Shown here piece by piece: positions 44,559 through 54,762 of a stretch of DNA of 64,000 bases. The notes beneath the pieces are model-generated. The model did no database searches. It had not been told where the DNA came from and saw only the letters and a program-made list of their open reading frames with translations. Position 1 is the first letter of the stretch; the number at the start of each line of letters is the position of its first letter. The translations under genes and the position numbers were made by a program. This stretch comes from Bacteroidaceae bacterium. Its GTDB lineage: Bacteria; Bacteroidota; Bacteroidia; Bacteroidales; Bacteroidaceae. The DNA lies in assembly GCA_017560945.1 (NCBI GenBank), contig JAFZDY010000016.1:1-64000 (forward strand). The letters run 5' to 3'.

Positions 44559-44640
44559 AAAATGGTTTTTTATTACAATCAGGGTGTGTTTTCACATTCA
44601 TTTTGACTTTTTCCACATCATTCCATTATCGTTTAAATAA

Positions 44641-44680
44641 AAACAGGCTGTTGAAGTGTGTCTTCAAACAGCCTGTTTAT
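44641..44680 (-). terminator. Terminator of galK
   Basis: AAACAGGCTGTTGAAG pairs with CTTCAAACAGCCTGTTT; on the minus strand a run of T follows. Ends the galM2-galK operon. Confidence 0.88.
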
Positions 44681-44696
44681 ATCCTTTTATCGGTCA

Positions 44697-45857
44697 TTAA
44701 ATCAATTTACGTGAACCATCACCAATGACAACATTAATGATGTTAGGAGATTTGCCATACTTCTCTCTATACTTGGCCTTTACAGTGTCCACAAAGGTGT
44801 CGTAGAGTGCGTCTTCTACCAGATTGATAGTACATCCTCCGAAACCTCCTCCCATGATGCGTGAACCCGTTACTCCACAGTCTTTTGCAATATCGTTCAA
44901 GTAGTCGATTTCCTCGCAACTTACTTCGTAATCTTTGCTCAATCCTGTGTGTGTTTCATACATCATTTGACCTACCGTTTCGTAGTCTCCTTTTTGAAGT
45001 GCATCACAAACCGCCAGTACACGATCGGTTTCTCCGATTGCATAGGTCGCACGGCGGATGTCTTCTTCACTACATTCAGCCTTAACCTCTTCGAGCATTT
45101 CCCAAGTACAATCGCGCAAAGTCTCAATGCCATCGTGACGTTTGGCTATGGCGGCAACCACGTTTTCACAACTTTGTCGTCTGTCGTTGTAAGGTGAGCC
45201 TATCAGTTCGTGCTTAACACACGAGTTGACAAGTACCAGTTTATACCCTTGTGGATTCCATGGGAAATATTCAAACTCACCGCTACGGCAATCAAGTCGC
45301 ATCAAGTATCCTGCTTTTCCGTGAATGGAAGCAAACTGATCCATGATACCACATTTACAACCCAAATAGTTGTGTTCAGTTGCTTGACCTACCTTAGCAA
45401 GTGTCATTTTGTCAATTTTATTATCACCGAAAAGGTCATTGAGTGCAAAAGCAAAACAACTTTCAAGAGCCGCTGATGAAGACATGCCTGAACCGAGTGG
45501 AACATCGCCCGCAAAAGCGGTGTCAAACCCCTCTACAGGTACCCCTAACTTCATCATTTCACGCACTACACCGAATATGTAGCGGAAATGACTCGCATGA
45601 GGTCCTTTGTCATCGTCAATGCTGAATTCGTCATAATCTTTTAAGTCGATGGAGTAGGCACGGACCTTGCGTGTTCCATTTGGCTTAATTTCTGCAATCA
45701 TACCTTGCTGAACAGCACCGGGGAATACATATCCTCCATTGTAGTCGGTATGTTCTCCAATTAGATTTATACGTCCTGGAGAAGCATACACCGAGCCTTC
45801 TGCATCAAAGAAATGTTTCTTGAAGCGACTTCTTACGTCGTCAATCGTAAGTCTCAT
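44697..45857 (-). CDS. galK: Galactokinase
   Basis: GHMP kinase of 386 residues. The galactokinase signature GRINLIGEHTDYNGGYVFP is near the N-terminus, the GHMP loop VPLGSGMSSSAALE near 135 and the C-terminal GSRIMGGGFGG. It phosphorylates galactose and follows a cytoplasmic galM by 19 bp. Confidence 0.97.
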   Translation of the reverse strand: MRLTIDDVRSRFKKHFFDAEGSVYASPGRINLIGEHTDYNGGYVFPGAVQQGMIAEIKPNGTRKVRAYSIDLKDYDEFSIDDDKGPHASHFRYIFGVVREMMKLGVPVEGFDTAFAGDVPLGSGMSSSAALESCFAFALNDLFGDNKIDKMTLAKVGQATEHNYLGCKCGIMDQFASIHGKAGYLMRLDCRSGEFEYFPWNPQGYKLVLVNSCVKHELIGSPYNDRRQSCENVVAAIAKRHDGIETLRDCTWEMLEEVKAECSEEDIRRATYAIGETDRVLAVCDALQKGDYETVGQMMYETHTGLSKDYEVSCEEIDYLNDIAKDCGVTGSRIMGGGFGGCTINLVEDALYDTFVDTVKAKYREKYGKSPNIINVVIGDGSRKLI

Positions 45858-45876
45858 AATGTGTTATGTTTAAGGT

Positions 45877-46965
45877 TTATTTCTCCACACCGAACTTGTA
45901 GATAGTACGTTGGGTATAAGTTTCTCCGGGATTCAAAACTACGCTTGGGAAGTGTCCTCTGTTGGGTGAATCGGGGAAGTGTTGTGCCTCAAAGCAGATA
46001 GATGAGCGAGCAGGGAATGTTGCTCCGTGAGCTCCCTCAAAACCGTCACCCCAGTTGTTGGTGTAAACTTGTACACCTGGTTCGGTTGTAAACACTTCCA
46101 TCACGCGTCCACTGATGGGCTCTACGCATTTAACGGCAAAACTCAATTCATTGGGCTCCTTTTTGTTAAGTACAAAGTTGTGGTCATAACCATTGCCGAA
46201 CTTGAGTTGTTCAAATTCTTCATTGATACGACTACCTACGGTGCGAGGTGTGCGGAAATCCATAGGAGTGCCGGCTACGGGAGCAATATCTCCTGAGGGG
46301 ATACAAACATCGTTGATGGGTGTATACCAATCGGCGTTGATGGTGACAATGTTGTTCTCAATTGAGGGAGTAGGGTTTCCTAAACCTGAAAGGCTGAAGA
46401 AACCATGATGAGTCATGTTGACGATGGTTTTCTTATCAGTTGTTCCCTTGTAGTCGAGGATAAGTTCGTTTTCGTCAGTGAAAGTGAATGTTACGGTCAT
46501 TTTCAAGTTGCCGGGGAATCCCTCTTCACCATCCACAGACAGGTAATTCAGAACTACGGTTTGTGCATTTGTCTGTTCTGCATCCCATACTCTTGCATGA
46601 TAACCAGTGGGCCCACCATGTAGGCTGTTAGGGCCATTGTTTGTTGCCAAAGTGTACTCAATACCATCGAGCTTGAATTTACCATCGGCAATTCGATTTC
46701 CATAGCGACCAATCAATGTGTTGAGGTATGCCTGAGGGCTGTTAATCACATCCTCAATACAATCGTGTCCTTGTATCACATTGGCATATTCCCCATTCTT
46801 ATCGGGCACCATGATACTCAAAATGGCACCGCCATAGTTCGTCAATGCCACTTCATTTCCACACTTGTTCTTCAGAATGAACAAGTCAGTCTTCTTTCCG
46901 TTTATCTCTTTTTGAAAATCCTCACGCTTCAAGCCTGAAAGATTGTTTGCTACAACGTATTCCAT
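45877..46965 (-). CDS. galM: Aldose 1-epimerase, cytoplasmic form
   Basis: A 362-residue mutarotase without signal peptide from the ATG at 46,965; an extension to 47,031 would be unusual. Key segments: LIGRYGNRIADGKF, SLHGGPTGYHARVWD, catalytic His in NMTHHGFFSLSG, and Glu in ICFEAQHFPDSPN. Upstream of galK in the same operon it supplies alpha-galactose. It is a clear paralogue of the lipoprotein copy in the ara operon. Confidence 0.95.
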   Translation of the reverse strand: MEYVVANNLSGLKREDFQKEINGKKTDLFILKNKCGNEVALTNYGGAILSIMVPDKNGEYANVIQGHDCIEDVINSPQAYLNTLIGRYGNRIADGKFKLDGIEYTLATNNGPNSLHGGPTGYHARVWDAEQTNAQTVVLNYLSVDGEEGFPGNLKMTVTFTFTDENELILDYKGTTDKKTIVNMTHHGFFSLSGLGNPTPSIENNIVTINADWYTPINDVCIPSGDIAPVAGTPMDFRTPRTVGSRINEEFEQLKFGNGYDHNFVLNKKEPNELSFAVKCVEPISGRVMEVFTTEPGVQVYTNNWGDGFEGAHGATFPARSSICFEAQHFPDSPNRGHFPSVVLNPGETYTQRTIYKFGVEK

Positions 46966-47097
46966 GATATTTATGTTTATTGTTATTGTAAAAACTCTTG
47001 CAAATAAACTTAAAATCCTTGGTTTGAGCAAACGTTTTGACGGAAATTTCTCAGTCTGTGGATGATTTTATTTCTTTTTATCTTTCTTTGATTTGTA

Positions 47098-48405
47098 TTA
47101 TGCCTTGTTCAGGTGTAGTTTATCTATGACTGACAATAAGTCTGCTACGATAAAACTACTTCCGCCTACGAATATTAGATCGTCTTCTGTGGCATTTTCA
47201 AGGGCTACCTTTGTGGCATTCAGTACATCGGGATAATATTCACCTTGCATATGGTTGTTTTGTCCTAAGGCTTTCAGCTCCTTTTCATCCAACGCTCGTT
47301 TTACTGAAGCCTTTGTAAAGTAATAGGTTGCTTCTTTGGGCATCATGGCCAGCACTCCGCTTACATCCTTGTCATTTACCATTCCCATCACGATGTGCAG
47401 ATGTTTGTATGTTTGTTGTTTCAATTGGTCAATGATGTAGTTGATGCCTCCCACATTGTGTCCTGTGTCGCATATAAGGGTAGGGTGGTTGTTTAATTTT
47501 TGCCAACGTCCCATCAGCCCTGTCAACTTGCATACGTTGGCAAATCCCTTTCTTACGTCATCTTCTGTGATGGTGTATCCCACTTCCTTTAGTTGGTCAA
47601 TGGCGGTTAGTATCGTGTTTGTGTTCTTCTCTTGGCAAAGTCCGCCCAATTCTCCAACCAACTCTCCGTAAGCCTTTGTTTGATACATTCTGTGGTTATC
47701 TTTTGTGGGCATCGAGGATATTATCTGTTTTTCCTCCTCTGCGAATACGATAGGGGCACATACCTCTTTCCCTTTATCCAGGAATACGGGTCTTGTTTCA
47801 TCTGTGCTTTCACCTATCACCGTAGGTATATCCTTTTTGATGATACCAGCCTTTTCAGATGCTATCTTGGCAAGGGTGTCTCCAAGGAATTGAATGTGGT
47901 CAAAACTGATGTTGGTGATGATGCTCAGGTCAGGGGTAATGATGTTGGTACAATCAAGTCTTCCTCCCAAGCCTACCTCTATGATGGCTACATCCACGTT
48001 GCTTTCGGCAAAATAGTTGAACGCCATTGCCGTGGTTAATTCAAAGAATGAAGGATGAAGGGGTTCGAAGAAGTTTCGATGTTTTTCTACAAATCGTATT
48101 ACATATTCTTCTGAAACCATTTGACCATTCATTCGAATGCGTTCGCGGAAGTCAACAAGGTGAGGCGAGGTATAGAGACCTACCTTGTAACCTGCTGATT
48201 GTAAGATAGCAGCCAAGGTATGCGAACACGAACCCTTTCCATTGGTTCCTCCTACGTGTATGGTACGAAAGCGTTGGTGTGGATGTCCGAAGTGCTCATC
48301 AAGTTTATGTGTGTTTGACAAACCTTCTTTGTAGGCATCTCCTCCCACATGTTGAAAAAGTGGTGCACTATTGAATAGGAATTCGATGGTTTCTTGGTAG
48401 GTCAT
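47098..48405 (-). CDS. folC: Bifunctional folylpolyglutamate/dihydrofolate synthase
   Basis: A 435-residue Mur-ligase-type enzyme. The ATP loop VGGTNGKGSCSHTLAAIL, YTSPHLVDFRERI, and IEVGLGGRLDCTNII are diagnostic. The start at 48,405 (MTYQETIEFLFNS) is chosen because the longer frame upstream only translates an intergenic repeat. Downstream of dnaJ on the same strand but separated by a hairpin. Confidence 0.96.
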   Translation of the reverse strand: MTYQETIEFLFNSAPLFQHVGGDAYKEGLSNTHKLDEHFGHPHQRFRTIHVGGTNGKGSCSHTLAAILQSAGYKVGLYTSPHLVDFRERIRMNGQMVSEEYVIRFVEKHRNFFEPLHPSFFELTTAMAFNYFAESNVDVAIIEVGLGGRLDCTNIITPDLSIITNISFDHIQFLGDTLAKIASEKAGIIKKDIPTVIGESTDETRPVFLDKGKEVCAPIVFAEEEKQIISSMPTKDNHRMYQTKAYGELVGELGGLCQEKNTNTILTAIDQLKEVGYTITEDDVRKGFANVCKLTGLMGRWQKLNNHPTLICDTGHNVGGINYIIDQLKQQTYKHLHIVMGMVNDKDVSGVLAMMPKEATYYFTKASVKRALDEKELKALGQNNHMQGEYYPDVLNATKVALENATEDDLIFVGGSSFIVADLLSVIDKLHLNKA

Positions 48406-48444
48406 ATTTCCTCTGTTGTTAACATTGTATTTTTGATATAGAGA

Positions 48445-48494
48445 ACACGGATTACAGGTCTCATTCATGTTGAAATTATCCGTGTAATCCGTGT
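48445..48494 (-). terminator. Hairpin between dnaJ and folC
   Basis: ACACGGATTACA (48,445-48,456) and TGTAATCCGTGT (48,483-48,494) are perfectly complementary. Member of the CACGGATTACA hairpin family. Probable terminator of grpE-dnaJ. Confidence 0.65.
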
Positions 48495-48518
48495 GGTCAG
48501 TATCCAATTGATATTGGG

Positions 48519-49679
48519 TTATTCAAAATAACTTTTGAACTTCTTGAAAATCTTGTCTTTGATGCTCATGTTGGGTGTGAAGTTGTCCGAACCTTGCATC
48601 TTTTCCAACGCATTCTTTTCTTCTTTTGAAAGTGTTTCGGGCACATATACACTGATGTTTACCAACAGGTCACCTGTGCCGTATCCGTTTACGTTGGGTA
48701 AACCTTTTCCTTTCAGTCTTAGTATCTTACCAGGTTGTGTGCCAGGTTCTATCTTTACCTTTACTTTTCCGTCGATGGTTGGAATTTCCACTGTATCGCC
48801 CAATGCGGCTGAGGGGAAACTTAGTAGCAAGTTGTAGATGATGTCATCTTCCTGGCGGATGAGTTCTTGGTTGGGTTCTTCCTCAATTTGTATCAGCAAG
48901 TCACCAGGTACACCATTGTGTTTTCCTGCGTTACCCTTGCCACTCATCGAGAGTTGCATTCCTTCGGCTACACCTTTGGGTATTTTTACCTCTACCACCT
49001 CTTCGCCATACACAATGCCTTCACCTCCACAATGCTTACACTTGTTCTTGATGATCTTTCCTTCACCATTACATTGTGGACATACGCTTTGTGTCTGCAT
49101 CATTCCGAAAATGCTCTGTTGTGTACGTGTCACACTACCTGTACCATGACATGTGGGACAAGTTTCTGTGCCTCCACTTCCTTCGGCTCCACTACCATGA
49201 CAATGGTCACAGATGACGTACTTCTTCAGCTTGAATTTTTTCTCCGCTCCGTTAAGAATTTCTTTTAGGTTAAGGCGAACTTTTACGCGCAAATCCGAAC
49301 CTCTGAATCGACGTTGGCGTTGTTGTCCTCCACCTCCTCCGAAGCCGCCAAATCCACCGAATCCTCCACGTCCGCCGAATACATCGCCAAACATAGAGAA
49401 GATGTCATCCATAGACATTCCTTGTCCACTGAAACCTCCGAAGCCACCGGCTCCACTCATACCTTCGTGACCGAATTGGTCATATCGGGCACGCTTTTGT
49501 GGGTCGTGCAACACGTCGTATGCTTCGGCTGCTTCCTTGAACTTCTCTTCCGCATCCTTGTCATCGGGGTTGCGGTCAGGGTGATATTTGATTGCTAACT
49601 TCTTGTAAGCCTTCTTTATTTCGTCCTCTGTGGCGGTTTTGCTTACGCCCAGCACTTCGTAATAATCTCTCTTTGCCAT
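48519..49679 (-). CDS. dnaJ: Chaperone DnaJ
   Basis: A 386-residue Hsp40: J domain with His-Pro-Asp at 33-35, Gly/Phe-rich region, four CxxCxGxG zinc modules (starting CDHCHGSG) and C-terminal substrate-binding domain. Activates the DnaK ATPase. grpE lies 159 bp upstream on the same strand. Confidence 0.98.
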   Translation of the reverse strand: MAKRDYYEVLGVSKTATEDEIKKAYKKLAIKYHPDRNPDDKDAEEKFKEAAEAYDVLHDPQKRARYDQFGHEGMSGAGGFGGFSGQGMSMDDIFSMFGDVFGGRGGFGGFGGFGGGGGQQRQRRFRGSDLRVKVRLNLKEILNGAEKKFKLKKYVICDHCHGSGAEGSGGTETCPTCHGTGSVTRTQQSIFGMMQTQSVCPQCNGEGKIIKNKCKHCGGEGIVYGEEVVEVKIPKGVAEGMQLSMSGKGNAGKHNGVPGDLLIQIEEEPNQELIRQEDDIIYNLLLSFPSAALGDTVEIPTIDGKVKVKIEPGTQPGKILRLKGKGLPNVNGYGTGDLLVNISVYVPETLSKEEKNALEKMQGSDNFTPNMSIKDKIFKKFKSYFE

Positions 49680-49838
49680 ATTCTGTTGAATTATGAATTA
49701 TAAATTATGAATTGTGACGACTACTTGTAGATTGGTAAGAATTTACCTGAACACACTGACCATTTTTTTTCTTCATTGTATCCGCATTCCTACGTTGGGT
49801 AGTTTCATGCCACAATTTAGAATTCACAATTTTAAATC

Positions 49839-50480
49839 TTATTGTCCTACTACTACTTTTGCGTGACGGATTACCTTGTCATTTAACTGGTAACCAGTCT
49901 GTACACAATCAAGGATTTTACCTTTCAACTCATCGGTAGGTGCGGGCACCAGTGCGATGGCTTCGTGGTAGTCGGTATTGAAGTCTGCTTCGTGAGTATC
50001 AATCTTTTCCAATCCTTCTTGTTGAAGTGTCTTCAAGAATTTGTTATATATCAATTCCACACCATCGTACAGAGCCTTCACCTCTTCGTTTTCGCTCTTC
50101 ATGTTTTGTAGGGCACGTTCGAGGTCATCAATTACGGGCAAAATGGATGTAATGGCTTTTTCTCCACCGTTTTTGATGAGTTCTGCTTTCTCCTTCAATG
50201 TACGTTTACGGTAGTTGTCAAACTCTGCCATTTGTCGAAGAATTTGGTCTTGTTGAGCGGCTATTTTTTCTTCGCATGCGGTCAATTGTTGTTGCAATTG
50301 CTCCTCTACGCTCAATTCCTTTTCACTCTCTTCAACATTGTTTTCCTCCACATTGGCTTCGTTGGTCTTAGTTTCTTCAGCTATTTGTTCGTTCAACTCT
50401 TCATTTTGAACATTCATCTCTTCTGTCTGATTCATGTTATGGTTGTTTCTTTTATTGTTCTTATGTCTTTTCATTTTCAT
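49839..50480 (-). CDS. grpE: Nucleotide exchange factor GrpE
   Basis: A 213-residue protein with a long acidic and Gln-rich N-terminal coiled coil and the conserved C-terminal ILPVIDDLERAL...HEAIALVPAPTDELKGKI and a final VIRHAKVVVG. The start is uncertain: Met1 at 50,480 or Met16 at 50,435 (MNQTEEMNVQ), the latter perhaps better by comparison with short GrpE N-termini. A minus-strand -7 box TAATTTTG at 50,551-50,558 precedes it. Confidence 0.95.
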   Translation of the reverse strand: MKMKRHKNNKRNNHNMNQTEEMNVQNEELNEQIAEETKTNEANVEENNVEESEKELSVEEQLQQQLTACEEKIAAQQDQILRQMAEFDNYRKRTLKEKAELIKNGGEKAITSILPVIDDLERALQNMKSENEEVKALYDGVELIYNKFLKTLQQEGLEKIDTHEADFNTDYHEAIALVPAPTDELKGKILDCVQTGYQLNDKVIRHAKVVVGQ

Positions 50481-50550
50481 TATAGGGGATTTTGGTTATT
50501 GCATTCCTAACAAATACCTTGCCATAATGTTCTTTTTGTCAAAGCGAATG

Positions 50551-50558
50551 CAAAATTA
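50551..50558 (-). promoter_or_regulatory. -7 box of grpE-dnaJ
   Basis: TAATTTTG on the minus strand, 71 bp before the first possible start. No heat-shock element was recognised. Confidence 0.45.
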
Positions 50559-50633
50559 CTCAATTCCTGCCATACTGGCAACAAGGTGTGACAAGTTTTC
50601 CTGTTTCTCTTTCCCTTTTCGCATTTTTAGTTG

Positions 50634-50641
50634 TATCTTTG
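50634..50641 (+). promoter_or_regulatory. -7 box before the ABC-F gene
   Basis: TATCTTTG fits the consensus, giving a leader of about 110 nt. Confidence 0.5.
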
Positions 50642-50740
50642 CACCGGAATTAGTTCATTAGTTGATGAGTTGGTGATTTTTGGGTCATACATATCCCTCC
50701 TTGTCAACCGATGTTTCGTTTGCGATATATAATAAAATAA

Positions 50741-52375
<1,635 letters not shown>

Positions 52376-52441
52376 ATACCATATCAGTTTTCTCCTTTTT
52401 ATTGGAGGATAAAGGAAGATACAAAAGTACGTAAATAGAAG

Positions 52442-52500
52442 ACAAAGGCCGATAGTTATGCTATCATAAGTTATATGTTAGCGATACTATCGGCCTTTGT
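52442..52500. terminator. Bidirectional terminator between ABC-F and GH51
   Basis: ACAAAGGCCGATAG (52,442-52,455) and CTATCGGCCTTTGT (52,487-52,500) are perfect complements. The loop also holds GCTATCATAAG/GTTAGCGATA-like pairing. Confidence 0.85.
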
Positions 52501-52542
52501 ATTGTTATGAATCGGACTCTTATTTATCCTTATCTTAATTGA

Positions 52543-54603
52543 TTATTTCTCAACTTTTACTCGAAGGATGGTGAATGAGTATTTCGGGAATTTATAGGCG
52601 AATGTCTTACCAAACTCTGTGAATAGCTCATTCTGGGGATAAATCTTCTTAGGTTCTTCCATCGAGTTTTCCTCTTCCAAACTATTTGCCTTCAAGGTAA
52701 TGGTCTTTCCCTCGGGTAATACATTGGTAACACCCTCTAATGTAAAGTCTACTGTTTGTGCTTTGTCCGATGCGTTTACAAACTTGATGATGACTTCACC
52801 CTTCTTCTCGTCGTAACCCGTTGCTAAGAACTTCTGAGGAGTCTCTTGAGAGGCTTCTTCTATACTATCTGAGGCAATGATGTAGGTACTCGAACCCACA
52901 TTGTATGTAGGTCTGTTTCTTGAGTACATCTTTTGTACGTGGTACGATGAACGTCCCATTACCTGGTCAGTATCTATCCATATAAGGTTTGTTGACCATT
53001 CGCGATTGTTTACATTCTCAAAGAGTGGCGCATACGAGGTCATCTTGACCAAGTCACTATTACGCTCCATACCTGAGATAAAGGCTGCTTCAGCGAGAGC
53101 CGCATTCATGTTTCCGCCACCTACGCCTTGATTGCAGGCATATTCTCCTACGTACACGTCCCACTTGCCACGAACTTTGTTGTCGAATAGGGTAGTGTTA
53201 TTGTAAAAGAATTCCGGTGTCACATACCAGTGTGGGTCTATCATGTCGGTCTTCTCTATGGCGCGATCTTCATTCTTCAATCCTGTCATATCGTTGTAGA
53301 TGAGTATCAGTTCGGGATACTTCTCCTTGATAGCCTTGTAGAATATATCAAATCGTTTGTCATACTCGGTTCCCCAGTTTTCGTTTCCTATCTCCACATA
53401 TTTCAGGGGAAATGGGTCTGTGTGTCCGTTCTTGGCGCGTTGAAGTCCCCATTCAGTATTAACATCACCCAATGCATATTCGATGGCATCCATGCAATCG
53501 TCCAGATAGATATCTATCTCTTCTTCGGTACAAGCATCACCCATGCGGTACTGACATCCCATACCTACGTTGCATACAAACATCATATCAGTTTTTATGT
53601 CTTCGCAATATTGCAATACCTCGTGATAACCCATTCCGTATGAGCATCTGTAGCCCCATGTGCTATATTCGCCTGGACGTGAAGCAGGGTCGCCCAATGT
53701 CTTTTTCCATTCAAATCTGTTGGCAAGCGATATTCCCTCTACCACACAACCACCTGGCCAACGGAAGAAGGCAGGCTTCAGGGCTGCCAAATACCTTGCT
53801 ACGTCCTCGCGCATACCATTGTATCGTTCGTAGAAGGTTGGGGGGAAGAGCGATACATAGTCGAGCCACACCTTACCCGGAGCGTCAAATTCTAATACCA
53901 GTTGTGCTTCGTTGTCACTCTCTGTAGGTTCTATCACCTTCAGTTCATCTTCCCATTCTCCTGTCTTTCGTATGATGAGGCCTGTTTCTCCTATAACCTT
54001 ACCTTTCTTGGAAATCAACTTTGCCGTGATGTTTCCTTCGTAATCTTCATTTGTACGGAGGATAATGCGTAGGGCATACAATTTACCTTTTTCAATGTTC
54101 ATTCCCCAATACCCCTCGTTGATCAGTTGTACTGGTTTCTTGGCATTGATGATGTTCACTTCCAGATTATTAGGAGCCGTTTCAAACATAGGCTTATCCT
54201 TGGTCAATCGCATGGTTGCCACCGACTCGTCATTCGGTTTCAAACTCCATGCACGCACCGGTTCGTTGTTCCAGTGGAAGTTGGCATTTTCGTTCACACG
54301 TCCTGTCTCGTGGTTAGGTACTGGTGCGGGTTTCAGTCGTCCGTTTTCCACATAGTATCCCTCGGGCATTTCACACTCTTCAAAACTTCTGTTTTGTACC
54401 AATTCGGCATACAGACCACCATCTCCCGCGTGGTTTATCTCTTCGAAAAATACGCCGTACATCGAGGGCGATACGTCGGCACCTCTTTCAGCTACGTTTA
54501 TGGTTATGGCCACCGGTGTGCTCTCTTCCTCTTGCACAGGAGTACATGATACTACCATACCTGCCGCCATCATGGCAAAACTTAAATAGTTGAATTGTTT
54601 CAT
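52543..54603 (-). CDS. Alpha-L-arabinofuranosidase, GH51, lipoprotein
   Basis: A 686-residue retaining enzyme that removes arabinofuranose from arabinoxylan or arabinan. It begins with a lipoprotein signal (MKQFNYLSFAMMAAGMVVSC), followed by a beta-sandwich region to about 270, then the GH51 barrel with FRWPGGCVVEG, acid/base Glu in YVEIGNENWGTEYDKR and nucleophile Glu in VYVGEYACNQG, and a C-terminal beta domain. Divergent from GH115 with a shared 159-bp promoter region. The lipid anchor and neighbours point to a periplasmic or surface place in arabinoxylan breakdown. Confidence 0.94.
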   Translation of the reverse strand: MKQFNYLSFAMMAAGMVVSCTPVQEEESTPVAITINVAERGADVSPSMYGVFFEEINHAGDGGLYAELVQNRSFEECEMPEGYYVENGRLKPAPVPNHETGRVNENANFHWNNEPVRAWSLKPNDESVATMRLTKDKPMFETAPNNLEVNIINAKKPVQLINEGYWGMNIEKGKLYALRIILRTNEDYEGNITAKLISKKGKVIGETGLIIRKTGEWEDELKVIEPTESDNEAQLVLEFDAPGKVWLDYVSLFPPTFYERYNGMREDVARYLAALKPAFFRWPGGCVVEGISLANRFEWKKTLGDPASRPGEYSTWGYRCSYGMGYHEVLQYCEDIKTDMMFVCNVGMGCQYRMGDACTEEEIDIYLDDCMDAIEYALGDVNTEWGLQRAKNGHTDPFPLKYVEIGNENWGTEYDKRFDIFYKAIKEKYPELILIYNDMTGLKNEDRAIEKTDMIDPHWYVTPEFFYNNTTLFDNKVRGKWDVYVGEYACNQGVGGGNMNAALAEAAFISGMERNSDLVKMTSYAPLFENVNNREWSTNLIWIDTDQVMGRSSYHVQKMYSRNRPTYNVGSSTYIIASDSIEEASQETPQKFLATGYDEKKGEVIIKFVNASDKAQTVDFTLEGVTNVLPEGKTITLKANSLEEENSMEEPKKIYPQNELFTEFGKTFAYKFPKYSFTILRVKVEK

Positions 54604-54625
54604 CAGTCTTATGTTTAGTTCGATG

Positions 54626-54657
54626 CAAATTTAGTAACTTTCTCTCACACTCACAAA
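54626..54657 (-). promoter_or_regulatory. Promoter of the GH51 gene
   Basis: Minus strand: TTTG (54,654-54,657) and TAAATTTG (54,626-54,633), spacer 20 bp; 23 bp before the start codon. Confidence 0.7.
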
Positions 54658-54688
54658 TCTCGGAGGAGAATAATTTTTGTCATCACTT

Positions 54689-54719
54689 TTTGTTGTAATG
54701 AGATTATTATGTATCTTTG
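54689..54719 (+). promoter_or_regulatory. Promoter of the GH115-GH127 operon
   Basis: TTTG (54,689-54,692), spacer 19 bp, TATCTTTG (54,712-54,719); a textbook Bacteroidetes promoter, 44 bp before the start codon and back-to-back with the GH51 promoter. Confidence 0.78.
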
Positions 54720-54762
54720 CCGAGATTTGTTAAAATATAAATAAATTTAAGTCGCAAGTTGT

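Noticed and set aside
48406..48507. N-terminal extension of FolC
   Set aside because: The extra codons translate the CACGGATTACA repeat; Met at 48,405 matches the family start.
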